This document shows, piece after piece, positions 9,895 through 22,798 of a DNA stretch of 64,000 bases. The DNA is from Bathynomus jamesi. Its lineage: Eukaryota; Arthropoda; Malacostraca; Isopoda; Cirolanidae. The DNA lies in contig JAJOZX010001073.1 in NCBI GenBank assembly GCA_023014485.1, positions 50,001-114,000 on the forward strand, in the 5' to 3' direction. Position numbers and translations under genes: made by a program. Under the pieces are notes generated by a model. That model saw only the letters and a program-made list of their open reading frames with translations, made no database searches and was not told where the DNA came from. Positions within the stretch are counted from its first letter, which is position 1, and each line of letters begins with the position of its first letter.

Positions 9895-10905
9895 TTTGCT
9901 TTATAACAAACAATACAGGGTTCCAGTAAAATCAGGGTCTGTGCTACCGGACTAAATGGGAAAATAGACAATCAAAAGCCTTCGAAATTTTCAATTTTTC
10001 ATCAAGTACCAAATATTATGAAATGTCGTCAAATTTTACAAACATGATGGGAATAATATAAACGAAATAAATGTAAAATATTTCATATTTACTGCAATTG
10101 CTTTAGGAGTAATAGAACACTTTCCAATCTTTACACTAAAATGTATCGATATTTCCTTATCTAAAATCGATAACAAGAAAGCGTTATATTTCTTTCATTA
10201 CCCTCCATTGTGATGATTTTGGGAAAGTTTGAATCGATTCAATTTTTTTCGAAAAATGGGAAAATACACAAGTACAACATTATGGATTCTCTTCAAATTT
10301 TGCACACATGTTGGGATTAATATAAAGGAATTAAATTTAAAATATTTCATATTTACTACAATTGCTTTAGGAGTAATAAAACACTTTCCAATCTTTACAC
10401 TAAAATGTATCGAATATTTCCTTATCTAAAATCGATATCAAAGAAAGCATTTATATTTCTTTCATTACCCTCCATTTTGATGATTTTGGGAAAGTTTAAA
10501 CCGATTCAATTTTATTCGAAAAATGGGAAAATACACAATCTAAAGCCTTCAAAATTTTCAATTTTACATAAAGCACCAAATATTATAGATTGTCTTCAAA
10601 TTTTACACATATGTTGGGATTAATATAAAGGTATTAACTGTAAATATTTCATATTTACGCCAATTATTTTAGGAGTAATGGAACATTTTCCAAACTTTAC
10701 ACTAAAATGTATCGAATATCTCCTTATTTAAAATCGATATCAAAGAAAGCGTTTATATTTCTTTCATTACCCTCCATTGTGATGATTTTCGGAAAGTTTA
10801 AACCGATTCAATTTTTTTCGAAAAATGGGAAAATACACAATCTAAAGCCTTCGAAATTTTCAATTTTTCATTAAGTACCAAACACTATGGACTCTCTTCA
10901 AATTT
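9895..10905. repeat. AT-rich satellite, about 300-bp monomer (left block)
   Basis: Monomers share ATCGATATCAAAGAAAGC, TTTCTTTCATTACCCTCCAT, TTCGAAAAATGGGAAAATA and TATGGATTGTCTTCAAATTT in fixed order. Spacing of the first motif is roughly 265-305 bp. All open frames here are monomer shadows (the recurring peptide is SKKAFIFLSLPSILMILG). Confidence 0.9.
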
Positions 10906-11329
10906 GGTACACCAAAATGGGTGCACACACATTTCTACATTACTGTACAGTCTTTACAGCCACACCTACACATTTCCTCCTAAGTATATATATTGTAATG
11001 TATATTGGTTGTAAATTTTGACTTGGTCCGCAATCGATATGGACCGTGACTTATTTTTCGTTGGGCAAGGTACTAGTATTGATGGATACCGTAATGAAAA
11101 TGACTGGATTCTTTGGATCTGATATATTTGCATGTCGGTTATAAATAGATATAGAGTGTAACATATTTGTGGATAGCAGTCTATTATGACTTGATCCTCT
11201 GGATCCAGAGATTCTATCTTTAGTTTTAAATCGATGATTAATTAGATTTTAATTGATAATTATTTAGTTTTGCAAAAATTGGTAGTTGCGAATGTACAGG
11301 CAGTTGTTACATAAATTTCTTATGTTCTT
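10906..11329 (-). mobile_element. Penelope-like element terminal fragment
   Basis: The segment is inserted between satellite monomers. Its sequence (GTGCACACACATTTCTACAT, TACAGTCTTTACAGCCACAC, TGACTTGATCCTCTGGATCC) matches, in reverse orientation, the fragment at 38517-39300, and its start matches the region around the RT start of the Penelope-like element at 29.1 kb. It is non-coding here. Confidence 0.7.
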
Positions 11330-11461
11330 GTGGTTCGGAACCCACGTAAAATTGTAGGTCCCCTCCGCCACCACGGAGGACATACACAATACACAATTAC
11401 GAACACAGTTAGGTAGACCAGCCATGAGTGGATCCAAGGGTCTTTGTTGGTCTCAAACATT
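11330..11461 (+). mobile_element. SINE-like tail module, copy 1
   Basis: The module starts TGTGGTTCGGAACCCACG, continues TAAAATTGTAGGTCCCCTCC and CCACCACGGAGGACATAC, and ends GAGTGGATCCAAGGGTCTTT and GTTGGTCTCAAACATTATAA. The same module follows a Penelope fragment at 38366-38516 and a LINE-B 3' end at 45477-45615. It rejoins the satellite at ATGTTGGGATTAAT. Confidence 0.75.
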
Positions 11462-14400
11462 ATAACATGTTGGGATTAATATAAAGGAATTATTATAAAA
11501 AAATATTTTACATTTAATGCAATTGCTTTAAGAGTAATAGAAAATTTTCCAATCTTGACACTAAAATATATCGAATATCTCCTTATTTAAAAACGATATC
11601 AAAGAAAGCATTTATATTTCTTACATTGCCCTCCATTGTGATGATTTTGGAAAAGTTTTAACCGATTCAATTTTTTTCGAAAAATGGGAAAATACACAAT
11701 CTAAAGCCTTCGAAACCTTCAGTTTTTCATCAAGTACCAAACATTATGGATTGTCTTCAAATTTTGCACACAAGTTGGGATTAATATAAAGGAATTAAAT
11801 ATAAAATATTTTACATTTACTGAAATTGCTTTAAGAGTTATAGAACATTTTCCAAACTTTGCACTAAAGTATATCGAATATCTCCTTATTTAAAATCGAT
11901 ATCAAAGAAAGCATTTATATTTCTTTTATTACCCTAAATTTTGATGATTTTGGGAAAGTTTCAACCGAATCAACCTTTTTCGAAAAATGGGAAAATAAAC
12001 AATCTAAAGCCTTCGAAATTTTCAATTTTTCATGAAATACCAAACATTATGGATTCTCTTCAAATTTGGTACACATGTTGGGATTAATACAAAGGAATTA
12101 CTATACACATAAAATATTTTACATAACTTATAATACAAATGCTTTAAGAGTAATAGAACATTTTCCAATCTTTACACTAAAATGTATCGAATATCTCCTC
12201 ATTTAAAGTCAATTTCAAAGAAAGCGTTTATATTTCTTTCATTACTATTCACTGTGTTGATTTTGGAAAAGTTCTGACCGAATCGATTTTTTTCGAAAAA
12301 TGGGAAAATGCACATTCTAAAGCCTTCGAAATTTTCAATTTTTTGTCAAGTACCAAACTCTATAGATTGCCTTAAAAATTTTGGAAACATGTTGTGATTA
12401 ATATAATAGTATTAAGTGTAAAATATTTCATATTTACTCCAATTACTTTAGGAGTAATGGAATATTTTCAAACTTAACACTAAAACATATCGAATATCTC
12501 CTTATTTAAAATCGATATCAAAGAAAGCGCTTATATTTCTTTCATTACCCTCCATTTTGATGATTTTGGGAAACGTTTGACCAATTCAATCTTTTTCGAA
12601 AAATGGGAAAATAAACAAATCTAAAGCCTTCGAAATTTTCAATTTTTCTTCAAATTCCAAACACTATGGATGATTTTGAAATTTTACACACATGTTGGGA
12701 TTAATATACAGGAATTAAATATAAAATATTTTACATTTACTGCAAATGCTTTAAGATTAATAAAACATTTTCCAAACTTTACACTAAAATATGTCGAATA
12801 TCTCCTTATTTAAAATCGATATCAAAGAAAGCGTTTATATTTCTTTCATTACCCTCCACTTTGATGATTTTGGGAAAGGTTTGACCGATTCAATCTTTTT
12901 CGGAAAATGGGAAAATAAACAATCTAAAGCCTTCGAAATTTTCAATTTTATTTCAAGTACCAAACACTGTGGATTGTCTTCAAATTTCGCAAACATCTGA
13001 GCATTAATGTAATAGTATTAACTGTAAAATATTTCATATTTACAACAATTACTTTAGGAGTAATGGAACATTTTCCAAACTTTACACTAAAATATATCGA
13101 ATATCTCCTTATTTAAAATCGATATCAAAGAAAGCATTTATATTTCTTTCATTACTTTCCATTGTGATGATTTTGGGAAAGTTTGAACCGAATCGATTAT
13201 TGCCCTAAAAATATTAAAATCCACACTCTAAAGCAGGCCCTTCGAAATCACTAAAATATATCGAATATCTCTTTATTTAAAATCGATATCAAAGAAAGCA
13301 TTTATATTTCTTTCATTACCCAAAATTTTGATGATTTTGGGAAAGTTTCAACCAAATCAATCTTTTTTGGAAAAATGGGAAAATAAAGAATCTAAAGCCT
13401 TCGAAATTTTTAATTTTTCATGAAGTACCAAACATTATGGATTTTCTTCAAATTTGGTATACATGTTGGGATTAATATAAAGGAATTAATATACACATAA
13501 AATATTTTACATATAATGCAATTGCTTTAAGAGTAATAGAACATTTTCCAATCTTTACACTAAAATGTATCGAATATCTCCTCATTTAAAGTCAATATCA
13601 AAGAAAGCGTTTATATTTCTTTTATTACTATTCACTGTGTTGATTTTGGGAAAGTTCTGACCGAATCGATTTGGAGAAAATAAACAATCTAAAGCCATCC
13701 AAATTTTCAATTTTTCATCAAGTACCAAACATTCTGGATTCTCTTCAAGTTTTGCAAACATGTTGGGAATAATATAAAGGAATTAAATTTAAAATATTTT
13801 ACATTTACTGCAATTGCTTTAATAGTAATAGAACATTTTCCAATCTTTACACTAAAATATATCGAATATATCGTTATTCAAATTCGATAACAAAGAAAGC
13901 ATTTATATTTCTTTCATTACCCTAAATTTTGATGATTTTGGGAGAGTTTTAACCGATTCAATCTTTTTCGAAAAATGGGAAAATACACAATCTAAAGCCT
14001 TCGAAATTTTCAATTTTTCATCAAGTAAAAAATAGTATGGATTGTCTTCACATTTTACACACACGTTGGGATAAATATAACGGAAATAAATATAAAAAAT
14101 TTCATATTTACTCTAATTACTTTAAGAGTAATGGAACATTTTCCAAACTTTACACTAAAAACTATCGAATATCTCCTTATTTAAAGTCGATATCAAAGAA
14201 AGCGTTTACATTTCTTTCATTACCCTCCATTTTGATGATTTTGGGAATGAATTGACCAATTCAATCTTTTTCGAAAAATGGAAAAATAAACAATCTAAGG
14301 CCTTCGAAATTTTCAATTTTTCGTCAAGTACCAAACATTATGGATTGCCTTCAAATTTTGAACCCATGTTGGGATTAATATTAAGGAATTAAGGTTAAAA

Positions 14401-17400
14401 TATTTCATATTTACTGCAATTGCTTTAGGAGTAATAGAACATTTATTTCAATTTTTCTTCAAATACCAAACACGATGGATGATCTTGAAATTTTACACAC
14501 ATGTTGGGATTAAAATAAAGATATTAATTGTAAAATATTTCATATTTAGGCCAATTACTTTAAGAGTAATAGAATATTTTCCAAACTTTACACTAAAATA
14601 TATCGAATATCTCCCCATTTAAAATCGATATCAAATAAAGCATTTATATTTCTTTCATTACTTTCCATTGTGATGATTTTAGGAAAGATGGAACCGAATC
14701 GATTATTGCTCCAAAAATATGAAAATGCACACACATTCTAAAGCCTTCGAAATTTTCAATTTTTCTTCAAATACCAAACACTATGGATGATCTTGAAATT
14801 TTACACACACACATGTTTGTATTAATATAAAGGAATTAAATATAAAATATTTTACATTTACTGCAATTGCTTTAAGATTAATAAAACATTTTCCAAACTT
14901 TACACTAAAATATAACGAATATCTCCTTATTTAAAATCGATATCCAGGAAAGCGTTTTTATTTCTTTCATTACCCTCCACTTTGATGATTTTGGGAAAGG
15001 TTTGACCGATTCAATCTTTTTCGGAAAATGGGAAAATAAACAATCTAAAGCCTTCGAAATTTTCAATTTTATTTCAAGTACCAAACCCTGTGGATTGTCT
15101 TCAAATTTCGCAAACATCTTGGCATTAATGTAATAGTATTAACTGTAAAATATTTCATATTTACAACAATTACTTTAGGAGTAATGGAACATTTTCCAAA
15201 CTTTACACTAAAATATATCGAATATCTCCTTATTTTGGTACACATGTTGGGATTAATATAAAGGAATTAATATAAACATAAAATATTTTATATATAATGC
15301 AATTGCTTTAAGAGTTATAGAACATTTTCCAATCTTTACACTAAAATGTATCGAATATCTCCTCATTTAAAGTCAATATCAAAGAAAGCGTTTATATTTC
15401 TTTTATTACTATTCACTGTGTTGATTTTGGGAAAGTTCTGACCGAATCGATTTGGAGAAAATAAACGATCTAAAGCCTTCGAAACTTTCAATTTTTCATC
15501 AAATACCAAACATTCTGGATTCTTTTCAAGTTTTGCAAACATGTTGGGAATAATATTAATAAAGGAATTAAATTTAAATTATTTCATATTTACAACAATT
15601 ACTTTAGGAGTAATGGAAAATTTTCCAAACTTTACATTAAAATATATCGAATATCTCCTTAATTAAAATCGATATCAAAGAAAGCATTTATATTTCTTTC
15701 ATTACTTTCCATTGTGATGATTTTGGGAAAGTTTGAACCAAATCGATTATTGCTCGTAAAATAGGAAAATGTACACTCTAAAGCCTTCGAAATCACTAAA
15801 ATATATCGAATATCTCTATTTAAAATCGATATCAAAGAAAGCATTTATATTTCTTTCATTACCCAAAATTTAGATGATTTTGGGAGAGTTTCAACCGAAT
15901 AAATCTTTTTCGAAAAATGTGAAAATAAAAAAAGAAAAGCCTTCGAAATTTTTAATTTTACACCAAGCACCAGACATTATGGATTGTCTTCAAATTTTGC
16001 ACACAAGTTGGGATTAATATAAAGGAGTTAAATATAAAATATTTTACATTTACTGCAATTGCTTTAAGAGTTATAGAACATTTTCCAAACTTTACACTAA
16101 AACATATCGAATATCCCCTCATTTAAAATCGATATCAAAGAAAACGCTTATATTTCTTTCATTACCCTTCATTTTGTTGATTTTGGGAAAGCTTTGACCG
16201 ATTCAATCTTTTTCGAAAAATTGGAAAATAAACAATCTACATTTCTTTCATTACCATAAATTTTGATGATTTTCGGAAAGTTTCAACCGAATCAATCTTT
16301 TTCAAAAAATGGGAAAATAAGAAAAAAAAGCCTTCGAAATTTTCAATTTTACACCAAGAACCAAACATTATGGATTGTCTTCAAATTTTGCACACAAGTT
16401 GGGATTATTATAAAGGAATTAAATATAAAATATTTTACATTTACTGCAATTGTTTTAAGAGGTATAGAACATTTTCCAAACTTTACACTAAAATATATCG
16501 AATATCTCCTTATTTAAAATCGATATCAAAGAAAACATTTATATTTCTTTCATTACCCTAAATTTTGATGATTTTGGGAAAGTTTCAACCGAATCAATCT
16601 TTTTCTAAAAATGGGAAAATAAACAATCTAAAGCCTTCGAAATTTTCAATTTTTCATGAAGTACCAAACTTTATGGATTCTCTTCAAATTTAGTACACAT
16701 GTTGGGATTAATATAAAGGAATTACTATAAACAAAATATTTTTCATATAATGCAATTGCTTTAAGATTAATAGAACATTTTCCAAACTTTACACTAAAAT
16801 GTATCGAATATCTCCTCATTTAAAGTCAATATCAAAGAAAGCATTTATATTTCTTTTATTACTCTTCATTATGTTGATATTGGGAAAGCTTTGACCGATT
16901 CAATCTTTTTCGAAAAATGGGAAAATAAACAATCTAAAGCCTTCGAAATTTTAAATTTTTCATCAAGTACCAAATACTTTGGAATGTCGTCAAATTTTAC
17001 ACACATGTTGGGATTAATATAGAGGAAATAAATATAAAATATTTCATATCTATTGTAATTGCTTTAGGAGTATTAGAACATTTTCCAAACTTTATACTAA
17101 AATATATCGAATATCTCCTTATTTAAAATCGATATCAAAGAAAGCATTTATATTTCTTTCATTACTTTCCATGGTGATGATTTTGGGAAAGTTTGAACCG
17201 AATCGATTATTGCTCGAAAAATAGGAAAATGCACACTATAAAGCCTTCGAAATTTTCAATTTCTCTTCAAATACCAAACACACTGGATGATCTTGAAATT
17301 TTACACACATGTTTGAATGAATATAAAGGAATTAAATATAAAATATTTTACATTTACTGCAAATGCTTTAAGATTAATAAAACATTTTCCAAAATTTACA

Positions 17401-19205
17401 TTAAAATATGTCGAATATCTTCTTATTTAAAATCGATATCAAAGAAAGCATTTATATTTCTTTCATTACCCTAAATTTTGATGATTTTGGGAAAGTTTTA
17501 ACAGAATCAATCTTTTTCGAAAAATGGGAAAGTGAACAACATGAAGCCTTGGAAATTTTCAATTTTTCATGAAGTACCAAACATTATGGATTCTTTTCAA
17601 ATTTGGTACACATGTTGCGATTAATATAAAGGATAGTCTTAAAAAAATTTCAAACATGTTGGGATTAATATAATAGTATTAACTGTAAAATATTTCATAA
17701 TTACTCCAATTACTTTAGGAGTAATGGAACATTTTCCAAACTTTACACTAAAATCTATCGAATATCTCCTTATTTAAAATCGATATCAAAGAAAACGTTT
17801 ATATTTCTTACATTACCCTCCATTGTGATGATTTTAGGAAAGTTTGAACCGATTCAACTTTTTTCGAAAATGGGAAAATACACAATCTAAACCTTCGAAA
17901 TTTTCAATTTTTCATCAAGTACCAAGCATTATGGATTCTCTTCAAATTTGGAACACATGTTGGGATTAATATAATAGTATTAACTGTAAAATATTTCATA
18001 TTTACTCCAATTACCTTAGGAGTAATGGAAAATTTTCCAAACTTTACACTAAAATATATCGAATATCTTCTTATCGATATGAAACAAAGCATTTATATTT
18101 CTTTCATTACCTTAAATTTTGATGATTTTGGGAAACTTTTAACCGATTCAATCTTTGTCGAAAAATGGGAATATACACAATCTAAAGTCTTCGAAATTTT
18201 CAATTTTTCATCAAGTACCAAATATTGTGGATTTTCTTCAAATTTTACACACGTGTTGGCATTAATATAAAGGCAAATAAATGTAAAAATTTCATATTTA
18301 CTGCAATTGCTTTAGGAGTAATAGAACATTCTCCAATCTTCACACCAAATATTTCGAATATCTCCTTATTTAAATCGATATCAAAGAAAGCATTTATATT
18401 TCTTTCATTACTCTCCATTGTCATGATTTTGGGAAAGTTTGAACCAAATCAATTATTGCTCGAAAAATAGGAAAATGCACACTGTAAAGCTTTCGAAATT
18501 TTCAATTTTTTCTTCAAATATCAAACATTATGGATTATCTTCAAATTTTGCACACATGTTTGGATTAATATAAAGGAATTAAATTTAAAATATTTTACAT
18601 TTACTGCAATTGCTTTAAGAGTAATACAACATTTTCCAATCTTTACACTAAAATATGTCGAATATCTCCTTATTCAAAATCGATATCAAAGAAAGTATTT
18701 ATATTTCTTTCATTACCTTAAATTTTGATGATTTTGTGAAACTTTGAACCGATTTAATCTTTTTCGAAAAATGGGAAAATACACAATCTAAAGGCTTCGA
18801 AATTTTCAATTTTTCATCATGTACAAATATACGATTGTCTTCATATTTTACACCATGTTGGGATAAATATAACGGAAATAAATGTAAAAAATTTCATATT
18901 TACTCCAATTACTTTAAAATTAATGGAACATTATCCAAACTTTACACTAAAAAGTATCGAATATCTCCTAATTTAAAGTCGATATCAAAGAAAGCGTTTA
19001 TATTTCTTTCATCACTCTCCATTGTGATGATTTTTGGAAAGTTTGAAACGATTCAATTTTTTTCGAAAAATGGGAAAATAACAATCTAAGTCTTCGAAAT
19101 TTTCAATTTTTGATCAAGTACAAATATTATGGATTGTCTTCAAATTTTACACATGTTGGGATTAATATAAACGAAATAAATGTAAAATATTTCATACTTA
19201 CTGCA
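11462..19205. repeat. AT-rich satellite, about 300-bp monomer (right block)
   Basis: About 25 further head-to-tail monomers. Spacing of ATCGATATCAAAGAAAG is mostly 299-306 bp (for example 12510, 12816, 13120). Some monomers are truncated. Longer-range order exists: the stretch near 12955-13230 recurs at about 15073-15235, and an identical shortened junction (GAATCGATTTGGAGAAAATA) occurs near 13670 and 15450. Small open frames on both strands are not genes. Confidence 0.92.
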
Positions 19206-19212
19206 ATTGCTT

Positions 19213-20345
19213 TAAAGTTGGTAAAGATTCGGTAGAACACATCCGCCCAAACTAGTGACGAAAATAGGTTTTTATGGTGTATTTCATGCTGTTTCAACTG
19301 AATCTGACCTTCATTTTTTGCGCAAAGGCACCGTTATAGAGATACCCCCCCCCTCCTCCTCAGGGCTTTGAAGAAGAGGGAAATTGTTGTTAAAAGGCCA
19401 GAACCAATTGAAACAGCATGAAATACACCAGAAAAAAAACATTTTCGTCAGTAATATTCACGGCAAAAGTAACCTAACCTAACGAAAATAACACAACTTA
19501 ACCAATTGTCAAGGGCATAAAGTTGACCTAACCGGGCATTCAATTAACATAACCGAGCATACTGTTGACCTAACCGTACCTAATCTAGGCCTAGTTGGAA
19601 ATATTATCAGTGCACTTGCATTAATTACGCACCGATCCCTTCTTCGCTATCTTTCGGTGGTGGCTACAATACCACACATGCTGATTTTCACGGTAATTAA
19701 GTTCATTACCACAATGAGGACACGTAAGAGAGGTCTTCAGCACGCCGTGAGCTCGAAATATAGCGACAGCAGCGCTATCGTCCCTCAAAACTTGTTTAAT
19801 AACGTCCCACTCGTATTACAGCATCCACCACACACACAGCCATTCTAAAGCAACTGTTGAGTTCAAATTTCAGCGCTGGACATGCGCGGGGGTGTCAGGT
19901 GACAATGGGGCAGCCGCTAATGGCCAATATAATAACATGACTACATACGCACGAGATGAGATGGTTTGACTGGTGAATAATGGCGCCAAAATTTTATAAC
20001 TTCGAAAGTAAATATCTCGATAAATAGGAATTTCCGCCAAAATTAGTATAGAATAAAGTATTCTTATTTTGGAGCTATTGAAGAATAGGGACCCCAGCCT
20101 TCTTTAGTTAGCTTTATAAAGCTAACTAAGGAAAATATCATGACCTAACCTAACCAATCGTCAAGGGCGTACAGTTAACCTAACGATTGTTAGGTTAGGT
20201 CGTGATATTTTCGTTATTTAGCCTAACTAAAGAAGGCTGGGGTCCCTATTCTTCAATAGCTCCCTTTTTTTCTTACCTCTATCTCGCTGTATAAATATCA
20301 ATATCGAGTTTGGTGAATGTGTTTTACCAAATCTTAACCTTATAG
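19213..20345. mobile_element. Putative non-autonomous element with about 35-bp inverted ends
   Basis: The left end GGTAAAGATTCGGTAGAACA + CATCCGCCCAAACT is inverted at the right end, where the complement reads GGTTAAGATTTGGTAAAACA + CATTCACCAAACTC. The interior has an imperfect inverted repeat (TGACGAAAATAGGTTTTTAT near 19236 against 19405-19450), a strong hairpin at 20071-20268 and scattered CCTAACCTAACC motifs. No conserved coding region is visible. Confidence 0.5.
20071..20268. repeat. Near-perfect hairpin
   Basis: GGAGCTATTGAAGAATAGGG then ACCCCAGCCTTCTTTAGTTA pairs with its complement at about 20222-20268. A second paired segment (GATATTTTCGTTA / GGAAAATATCATGACC) and TTAGG-like motifs lie in the loop side. 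It is probably a MITE nested in the element at 19213. Confidence 0.75.
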
Positions 20346-20935
20346 TTTAATTAACTATTATTATAATACTATGGAAAATATAAAAACCATATATATTTAG
20401 ACTAACCTATAGTAATACCCTTCCAAGAGGAAAGATTTTAATAGGCTTACTTTCTATTGGAGGTACAATAGTCATATTTTACAAAGGACCTGAGGCCTTT
20501 TTATTAATTTAATAAATAATTTATTTAAACGTTTTTAATTTCTTGCTTAAGTTTGTATGATACTTCATCCATTACATTACATTTTATTTAAAAAAAAAAA
20601 AAAAGAGGTAATTATGCCGTAAATGCCATGACCTGCATTTCTAGTAAGAAACATATTTTTGTAGTGTAATTTGACGTGCTTTATTCAAATCAAAGCTTCA
20701 TTTGTTGTACAAATGCTCCAAAAGGAAACTAATCCTAACCTAACAACGTAGAATTACCATTCAAATCTGAACTCAATTTGTTGTGCAAATGTTCCAAAAT
20801 GGAACCTAAGCGATCCAATTGGCTGATGTATTTAAATATGAAAATTTACATTTTAATCATATTTTAAGAAGTTTGCACAACAAATGGAGCTTAGGTTTGG
20901 GTAAAATTGCAGTTTAGCACCCACCTGGTGATCCC
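20346..20935. other. Unassigned AT-rich stretch
   Basis: No gene is visible. Short repeated phrases (TTGTTGTGCAAATGTTCCAA-like near 20700, 20780 and 20880) form weak internal inverted repeats. Confidence 0.5.
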
Positions 20936-21195
20936 CCCCCTTTTTTGGGGGGTTTCTATTGCAGTTTTGTCTCCTCTTTCATTACATTACACTTCATTTG
21001 GAAAACATGAAGCCACTCTGGGGGCCATTAAGGTTATCCAAATCATGAGCTATATTTTATAATAATAATAATAAAATTTTGCAAAACATCAATCTAAAGT
21101 CAGCAAATTGACATAAAACTACTATAATTACTACTACCAAAGTAGCCTACATAACTTAATCTAAAAATGTACTGATTTAATTTCCAAAAAATGTA
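20936..21195 (-). mobile_element. LINE-D 3' UTR fragment
   Basis: The sequence around 21070-21160 (CAAAACATCAATCTAAAGTC, then TACTACCAAAGTAGCCTA) matches the 3' UTR of the minus-strand LINE at 29500-30345 (CAAAATGTCAATCTCAAGTC, TACTACAAAGTAGCTA). Only non-coding sequence is present, and it is abutted by LINE-E. Confidence 0.6.
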
Positions 21196-21200
21196 GTTAT

Positions 21201-21560
21201 CACGCTGGAGGTAATGATGTAATGCTTAAGCCATCAGCTGAAATCTTAAAAAGCTATAATGAAATATTGGTAAAATTAAAAGAAGGTAGGCATCAAACAT
21301 TTATTACAGGTATTATTCCAAGGATGAGTGAAGGTAATAAATGGTTCTCTCGGGCATTTAGCATAAATAATAGACTCAAAGAACTCTGTACACAAGTAGA
21401 TGTAACATATATTGATCTATGGAACAAATTTTATTGGAAAAGAGAATTTTATAAAGATGGGGTTCATCTTAATACAAATGGTATGGATGTACTCTGCACA
21501 ATTTTATTAACAGCAATCCAAAATGAAAATTTAAAAGAGCTGGTATGTCTCATTGACTAA
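21201..21560 (+). pseudogene. LINE-E ORF1, SGNH-esterase domain (C-terminal part)
   Basis: The frame starts without an ATG at HAGGNDVMLK (SGNH block III, GGND), with a later ATG at 21222. It continues TGIIPRMSEG, NNRLKELCTQ, YIDLWNKF and YKDGVHLNTNGMD (block V, Asp and His of the catalytic triad). The domain is the lipid/acetyl-esterase-like ORF1 part typical of CR1 LINEs. Blocks I and II are lost to 5' truncation. Confidence 0.8.
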
Positions 21561-21655
21561 CAAATGGTACTTCACTGAATAAAATATCTCCAAAAAATAA
21601 TGACAACTGTCGGAAACAAATAAATGGAGTAAAAACTAAATAAACAACATTAAAG

Positions 21656-22605
21656 ATGGCAATGACCAAAGTCCAAAGACCAAAGTCAACTGATATTAGA
21701 TCCAAAATTAAAGAAAATGTTGCAGGTTCTCTTTCGATATTTTATGCAAATGCAAGAAGCATCAGAGATAAGATAGATGAATTTAAAACATATGTTGAAA
21801 TTGAAAAACCAGATATCATGATCATAACTGAGACGTGGACAAAATTTAGCAGTGTACCAAATAATCAATTAAGTGAACGAGATATTATTATTACCTACGA
21901 ATTAAATTCTATGAACTTTTTTATTATGAGCGTAAACATTTTGAAGGCGGTGGAGTATTTATTTATGCAAAGTCAAATTTGTCTCCAATAGAGATAAATT
22001 CAATGAAGAAAGTGAAATAGTTGAGTCAGTATGAATAGAAATCAGAAATAAAAATGGCAAAAAAATTAAAATAGGTGGTGTATATATAGGCCACCAGAAG
22101 GATATTCAATTAGAGGAATCCCCGAAACAAGAGAAGAGAATCGATATGTAGAAAATGAAATTATTAAGGAAATTATTAAGGTCAGTTCAAATGATATAAT
22201 TACTGTTGGAGATTTTAACTATAGATATATAAACTTGGAAACATTACAAGCACCTGAAAGTAATGAGAACTTCCTTGATTGTATTATTGAAAATGGTCTA
22301 AAGAACCAACCAGAGAGAATGCAGTTTTAGATTTACTATTAACAAATATTGCTGATTCTATATATGACATATCAGTCTTTGAAACACTGGGTTCAAGTGA
22401 TTATTTTATAATAAGATTCAAGGTGAAATTTGACTCAAAGTATACTAAAAATGTAGCTGAAATTCCTGACTTTAAAAATGGAAATATAACTGAACTAGTT
22501 AACGAGTTAAATTGTATAAATTGGGCAGAGTTTTTTGAGCTTCAACCAAAAGATATATTCAACCAAAGTAAATCTACACACTATGTAGGAAAAGTTAAAA
22601 AATAA
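21656..22605 (+). pseudogene. LINE-E ORF2 endonuclease, frameshifted
   Basis: ORF2 opens at the ATG at 21656; LSIFYANARSIRDKIDEF and PDIMIITETWTK are the N-terminal APE-like endonuclease motifs (Asn and Glu). Several frameshifts follow between 21950 and 22430, through segments reading FEGGGVFIYAK, TVGDFNYRYINL (GDFN motif) and FLDCIIENGL. The frame from 22423 (KVKFDSKYTKN) is the endonuclease-RT linker. Confidence 0.8.
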
Positions 22606-22798
22606 ATTAAAAGATGTTCAAAGTAAATATATTCCTCAGCGTAAAATAAGAACCAGAAATAACAGAGAACCCTGGATAAATCTGTCTATTAAGAAAGGAA
22701 TAAGAGATAAGAGAAAGGCCTTCAGCAAATTTAAGAGAACTCAAAATGAAATGGACCTTTAAATCTATAAAAATAAAAGACAAGAAAGCAAGAAACTT

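Noticed and set aside
9900..19200. Many 60-90-codon open frames on both strands
   Set aside because: All fall at the same place in each satellite monomer and encode the same low-complexity peptide; they are shadows of the repeat.
20071..20268. Rho-independent-like terminator or ncRNA hairpin
   Set aside because: The hairpin is 200 bp with MITE-like features in a eukaryotic repeat context; there is no evidence of transcription.
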